Source: Endothia cerciana
Taxonomy: Eukaryota; Ascomycota; Sordariomycetes; Diaporthales; Cryphonectriaceae
Direction of reading: 5' to 3'
Assembly (NCBI GenBank): GCA_026119935.1
Contig: JALRMH010000135.1
Span: 1 to 12,456, forward strand
Length of the DNA stretch: 12,456 bases
The translations under genes were made by a program, and so were the position numbers. How positions within the stretch are numbered: the stretch's first letter is position 1; every line of letters starts with the position of its first letter. Under the pieces are notes generated by a model, which was not told where the DNA came from, did not search any database, and saw only the letters and a list, made by a program, of their open reading frames with translations. This document shows positions 9,915 through 12,456 of this stretch, in pieces.

Positions 9915-9919
9915 CTACT
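9915..9919. repeat. Target site duplication CTACT, right copy
   Basis: CTACT follows the end of B's 5' LTR and matches 2437-2441. B plus one copy is 7478 bp, which shifts A's frame from codon starts of 1 (mod 3) to 0 (mod 3). That is exactly the frame in which integrase and chromodomain are found from 9920 onward. Confidence 0.9.
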
Positions 9920-10985
9920 ACTCTTATAAAAACTTTTAACTAAAGTATTATATAATAGCATCTTAGTAGTAGTTTATAGACTAAATAAGTATGCTTACTT
10001 TCTCTTTTATAAAGAAAGCAGTATAGCAGAAGAACTTGTATATATGTTTTTTAGAATGATTATTATTAATTATAATATGCTAGAAGAAGTAATCTCTAAT
10101 AGAAATAGAAAGTTTAACTTAAAGTTTTAAACTTTGCTTATAAAATAACTCAGAATATAATATAGAATATCTATAGTATTTCACTCTTAAACAGATAAAT
10201 AAATAGAAAAGATAAACTAGGTTATTAAATAATACTTTCAGCATTATATTAACTAAGAGCAGAATAACTAGGTTAACTTATTACTTTTAGTATAATTCGC
10301 TTATAATAGTGTAAATATAAGTATAATAAAGAAATCACTATTTTTTATACTTTATAGATATAACCTAATAGCTTATTATAAAGCACTATAAGGAGTAAAT
10401 GCAGAAGCTATAGATAGAAGGGTTAGGAAAATTAAGAAGATTTAAAAAGAACTTTAGTCAGAACTACAATTTATCTAAGAATAAATAACACGCTATGCAA
10501 ACTTTAAAAAGATTAAAGGACTAATTCTATAGAAGAGAGATAAAGTCTACCTACTTTGCAAAAATATTAAAATAATAAGACCTAGCAGCAAACTCGACTA
10601 TAAGAAGCTAAGACTATTTAAAATTTTGCAATAGATCTTTCTAGTTAACTATAAACTTATACTACTTTATAAAATAAAAATGCACTTAGTTTTCTATATC
10701 TCACTACTAAAACTAGCAGTAAAAGAGATACTAATAAATAATATAATAGAAGTTGAAAATAATAAACTAGAATATAAGATAGAAAAGATCTTTAAATATA
10801 AAGGTAATAATAGCACTTTCGAATATTTTATTAAATAAAAAGGTTACCTAGCAAGCAAGAACTTATAAGAACTATAAGAAAACGTCGGAAATATTATAAA
10901 AAAATTAATAAAATACTAGAAGAAAAAGACTAGCTTTAACTCTATTACTATATTATTAGCAGTTATTCTAGCATTATAATAATAA
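9920..10985 (+). pseudogene. pol: Element A pol, 3' part (integrase core and chromodomain), RIP-inactivated
   Basis: Codons start at positions divisible by 3. The integrase core has SNRNRKF at about 10095-10115, so the second catalytic Asp is Asn (10098-10100). FHS*TDK*IEKIN follows near 10179-10217, where the family has FHPQTDGQTERIN; the catalytic Glu is kept at 10206-10208. MHLVFYISLLKLAVK begins at 10680, the usual linker before the chromodomain. The chromodomain covers about 10770-10890 (EYKIEKIF...YFIK*KGY...NL*EL*EN), with both expected Trp codons as TAA. Such chromodomains tether integrase to histone marks in chromoviruses. The end is placed in the TAATAATAA run near 10985, aligned to B's near 3641. 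Confidence 0.9.
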
Positions 10986-11089
10986 TTAATAACTATTAAA
11001 GACTTAATTAATAAAAAAATAAAACTAATATAAAGAACCTAATAGTTAAAAGCAGACTAGTCAGGCTACTTTATTAATTAAGAAAAAAC

Positions 11090-11801
11090 TAATAATAATA
11101 AATAACTAGTTTTAAAGAAAACCTTACTAATATAAAAAAAAACATATTAATTAAAATAATAAGCGACTACTAGCAGACTTAATTATATTTCTAGACTTAT
11201 TAAGCTATACTCTTTTAATTAAGAAATCTAATTAGTTTATAATACTATTCTCTATATTTATAGAATTCTAATTAAAACTTTTAAAGAAAGAATCCCTAGC
11301 TATTATAATAAATTCTTTGAAAACTACTTTTTATACTACTTTAGCAGTATAATAACACTCTACTCTAGCCTCTTCTATTTTAAAACATTCTAAGTCTTAA
11401 AGATTTATTAAATTATAATAAATAGCCTGCGCTATTTTTTTCTTCTATATTCTCTTTTAAGCCTGCACGCAGCTGATCTTTATATTAAAGATCTAGCGCT
11501 CCTCCTTTAGGTCTTCTATCTCGTCCTCTAGCTTTTAGTGCTGAGAAGAGATGTAAAGAAGGTCTGAAGAATTTGTCGGCTTAAGAACGTTATATTTAGA
11601 ATACTGACGACGCACACATTCGGTGTAACGAGAAGAGTCCTCAGAAGATACTTGACAGGACTTCAGGCCCTGCGCATCGCAAGAAGAACAAGGAATCATG
11701 TCGACAGCCTTAGAAAGGATGATAGAGTAAAGAGACTTCTTCTATTTTGACCTGTCAGAACGAGGATTGAGAGACTTCGGTTTTTCGACTCTGTTTGACA
11801 T
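11090..11801 (-). pseudogene. Antisense accessory gene of element A: Cys-cluster plus coiled-coil protein
   Basis: On the strand opposite to pol, one minus-strand frame runs from ATG at 11801 to about 11090. A TAG at codon 20 separates this ATG from a second in-frame ATG at 11699, from which 54 codons are open (stop TAA at 11535-11537). That piece begins MIPCSSCDAQGLKSCQ and continues SSRYTECVRRQ: a CxxC-x7-C-x9-[C/Y]-x2-C cluster likely to bind zinc, with one Cys as Tyr. Past the stop the frame goes on with KLEDEIEDLKEER and VQA*KRI, then NLI, DLECF and EEARVE. This is a charged, heptad-like region with RIP-type stops, typical of a coiled coil. The N-terminal part is far less mutated than pol. 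The overall plan resembles uncharacterised ascomycete proteins; the role is unknown. The 3' end is uncertain. Confidence 0.7.
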
Positions 11802-11878
11802 CCTGATTAGGAAGGTATAACAATGCAACAAGGAAACGACAAGAAACTTACAGAAGATCATTAGGGACAATAATCAAT

Positions 11879-11891
11879 AGAAAGGAGATAA
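11879..11891 (+). other. Polypurine tract of element A
   Basis: AGAAAGGAGATAA abuts the TGTTATAACC start of the 3' LTR. It matches B's tract in place and composition and marks the LTR boundary independently of LTR alignment. Confidence 0.8.
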
Positions 11892-12015
11892 TGTTATAAC
11901 CTATCTAACATGCAGGTCACGACAGGAAAAGTAGTATAGTATTAAGGACACTTAAAGCAGACCTTTTAGCATTAGAGATTCAACACTAGCCTATAGAAAG
12001 GACACGAGTAAGGAT

Positions 12016-12022
12016 TATATAA
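12016..12022 (+). promoter_or_regulatory. TATA-box candidate in A's LTR
   Basis: TATATAA about 125 bp into the LTR aligns with the TATA palindrome of B's LTRs, and the following GTTAGGGTTAT is shared. Position and conservation support a promoter; this is the 3' LTR, so it would fire outward. Confidence 0.45.
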
Positions 12023-12049
12023 CTAAAGTTAGGGTTATAATAGTTGTAT

Positions 12050-12116
12050 AGTCGAAGAAGTTGACAATCGACTCTATCGACTAGTCGAAAGAGTTGACGA
12101 TCAACTCTATCGACTT
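12050..12116. repeat. Tandem 33-bp palindromic repeats in A's LTR
   Basis: Two adjacent 33-bp copies (12051-12083 and 12084-12116) start GTCGAA and carry CTCTATCGACT near their ends; they differ at about five positions. The second is nearly a perfect palindrome: 12083-12115 has 15-bp arms (AGTCGAAAGAGTTGA and its complement) with one mismatch around the loop CGA. The first is a weaker version. B's LTR lacks these bases but has a different palindrome at the comparable place. Confidence 0.85.
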
Positions 12117-12361
12117 ATACTAAAGAGACAGATATATAACTATAGTTATTACTATTAGTAGATAAATCTTATATATAGCTCTTTAGTTATTAATCTAAGT
12201 ATTAGATTATATTATACTCTGATAGCTTTAAAGGTAGTGAATACTTGTATAAGATAACTTAGTGTATTTCTGTATTTAAAGCTTTTTACTTGATACTACT
12301 TTTATTAGTATAAACCCTTTATATACTTTAGAATCTTTGGATTACTGTAGTGCTTATTATA

Positions 12362-12456
12362 TTTAGCTTTTAAGCAAGGTTTTCCTCTTTAAATATTTGC
12401 AAAGAGTCTGTATGCTTATAAAAAATACTGAATATATATTTAAATATATATTTAGC
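12362..12456. other. AT-rich flank beyond element A
   Basis: The 95 bases after the LTR show no coding frame, motif or repeat that I recognise. They contain the palindromic run ATATATATTTAAATATATAT. They should be the integration site of element A, but without A's left end a target duplication cannot be checked. Confidence 0.4.

Larger units (their letters stand above)
9920..12361 (+). mobile_element. Outer element A, right part with 3' LTR
   Basis: Continuation of element A after the nested insertion: the rest of integrase and the chromodomain (9920 to about 10985), a 3' region carrying an antisense gene (about 11090-11801), a polypurine tract (11879-11891) and the 3' LTR (11892-12361). From 9920 to 10680 it aligns to the reverse complement of 4711-3951 with no net length change. 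Beyond about 11460 composition changes: CA, CG and GC-rich stretches are common, in contrast to the TA-dominated pol. Confidence 0.92.
11892..12361 (+). repeat. 3' LTR of element A
   Basis: A 470-bp LTR beginning TGTTATAACC (TG terminus intact) and ending TGCTTATTATA (CA probably turned to TA). Its partner lies outside the window, so the ends come from alignment to B's LTRs. The first about 20 bases, the TATA region (12016-12022 with GTTAGGGTTATAA downstream), GCTCTTTAGTTATTAATCTAAG, AGCTTTAAAGGTAGTGAATACTTG and the last about 30 bases are shared with B. The blocks between are unrelated. It contains two tandem 33-bp hairpin repeats (12051-12116). Confidence 0.88.

Noticed and set aside
11535..11699. 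The 54-codon open frame as a complete functional small protein
   Set aside because: The frame continues beyond its TAA as a coiled-coil region with further RIP-type stops, so the stop is more likely a mutated Gln codon than a true end.
12421..12456. AT-rich palindrome at the right edge as an origin or centromere signal
   Set aside because: Simple A/T runs are expected in RIP-affected DNA and nothing else supports a function.
1..12456. tRNA, rRNA, CRISPR arrays, bacterial operons or riboswitches
   Set aside because: Nothing with the necessary structure was seen; both strands are explained by the two retrotransposons.

Overview
The window is a block of dead LTR retrotransposons from what is almost certainly a filamentous ascomycete (Pezizomycotina) that had repeat-induced point mutation (RIP). 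It is very AT-rich and loaded with TA dinucleotides. Reading frames are recognisable over kilobases, but they are full of TAA and TAG where the protein family expects Gln or Trp, and Cys, Asp, Glu and Gly codons are turned into Tyr, Asn, Lys and Ser. These are C-to-T and G-to-A changes. I see no intact host gene, tRNA, rRNA or CRISPR array.

Layout: two Ty3/Gypsy chromoviral elements of one family are nested. The outer element (A, plus strand) enters from the left edge partway through its protease (1-2441) and is interrupted inside the integrase core. It resumes at 9920 with the rest of integrase, a chromodomain, a 3' accessory region and its 3' LTR (11892-12361). The interrupter is a complete relative in the opposite orientation (B, minus strand, 2442-9914, 7473 bp). 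It has two 452-bp LTRs and a 5-bp target duplication, CTACT. Removing B and one CTACT restores A's pol frame exactly, so the boundaries are well supported. Positions 12362-12456 are AT-rich flank with nothing recognisable.

Element B, read on the minus strand: 5' LTR (9914-9463), ORF1/gag (about 9401-7400) with coiled coil, capsid, CCHC zinc knuckle and a Cys/His-bearing C-terminal extension, then pol (about 7400-3641) one frame back with protease, reverse transcriptase, RNase H, integrase and chromodomain. After that come a 3' region, polypurine tract and 3' LTR (2893-2442).

The most interesting content is in the 3' region of both elements. Between the end of pol and the polypurine tract each carries a gene on the strand opposite to pol. 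Both would encode a small protein with a short Cys cluster followed by a charged coiled coil. Both begin about 90 bp from the 3' LTR and run tail-to-tail with pol. The two copies differ strongly in their C-terminal halves although the pol genes align almost without gaps. The LTRs also hold large, sequence-unrelated palindromes at comparable places. All genes here are inactivated.
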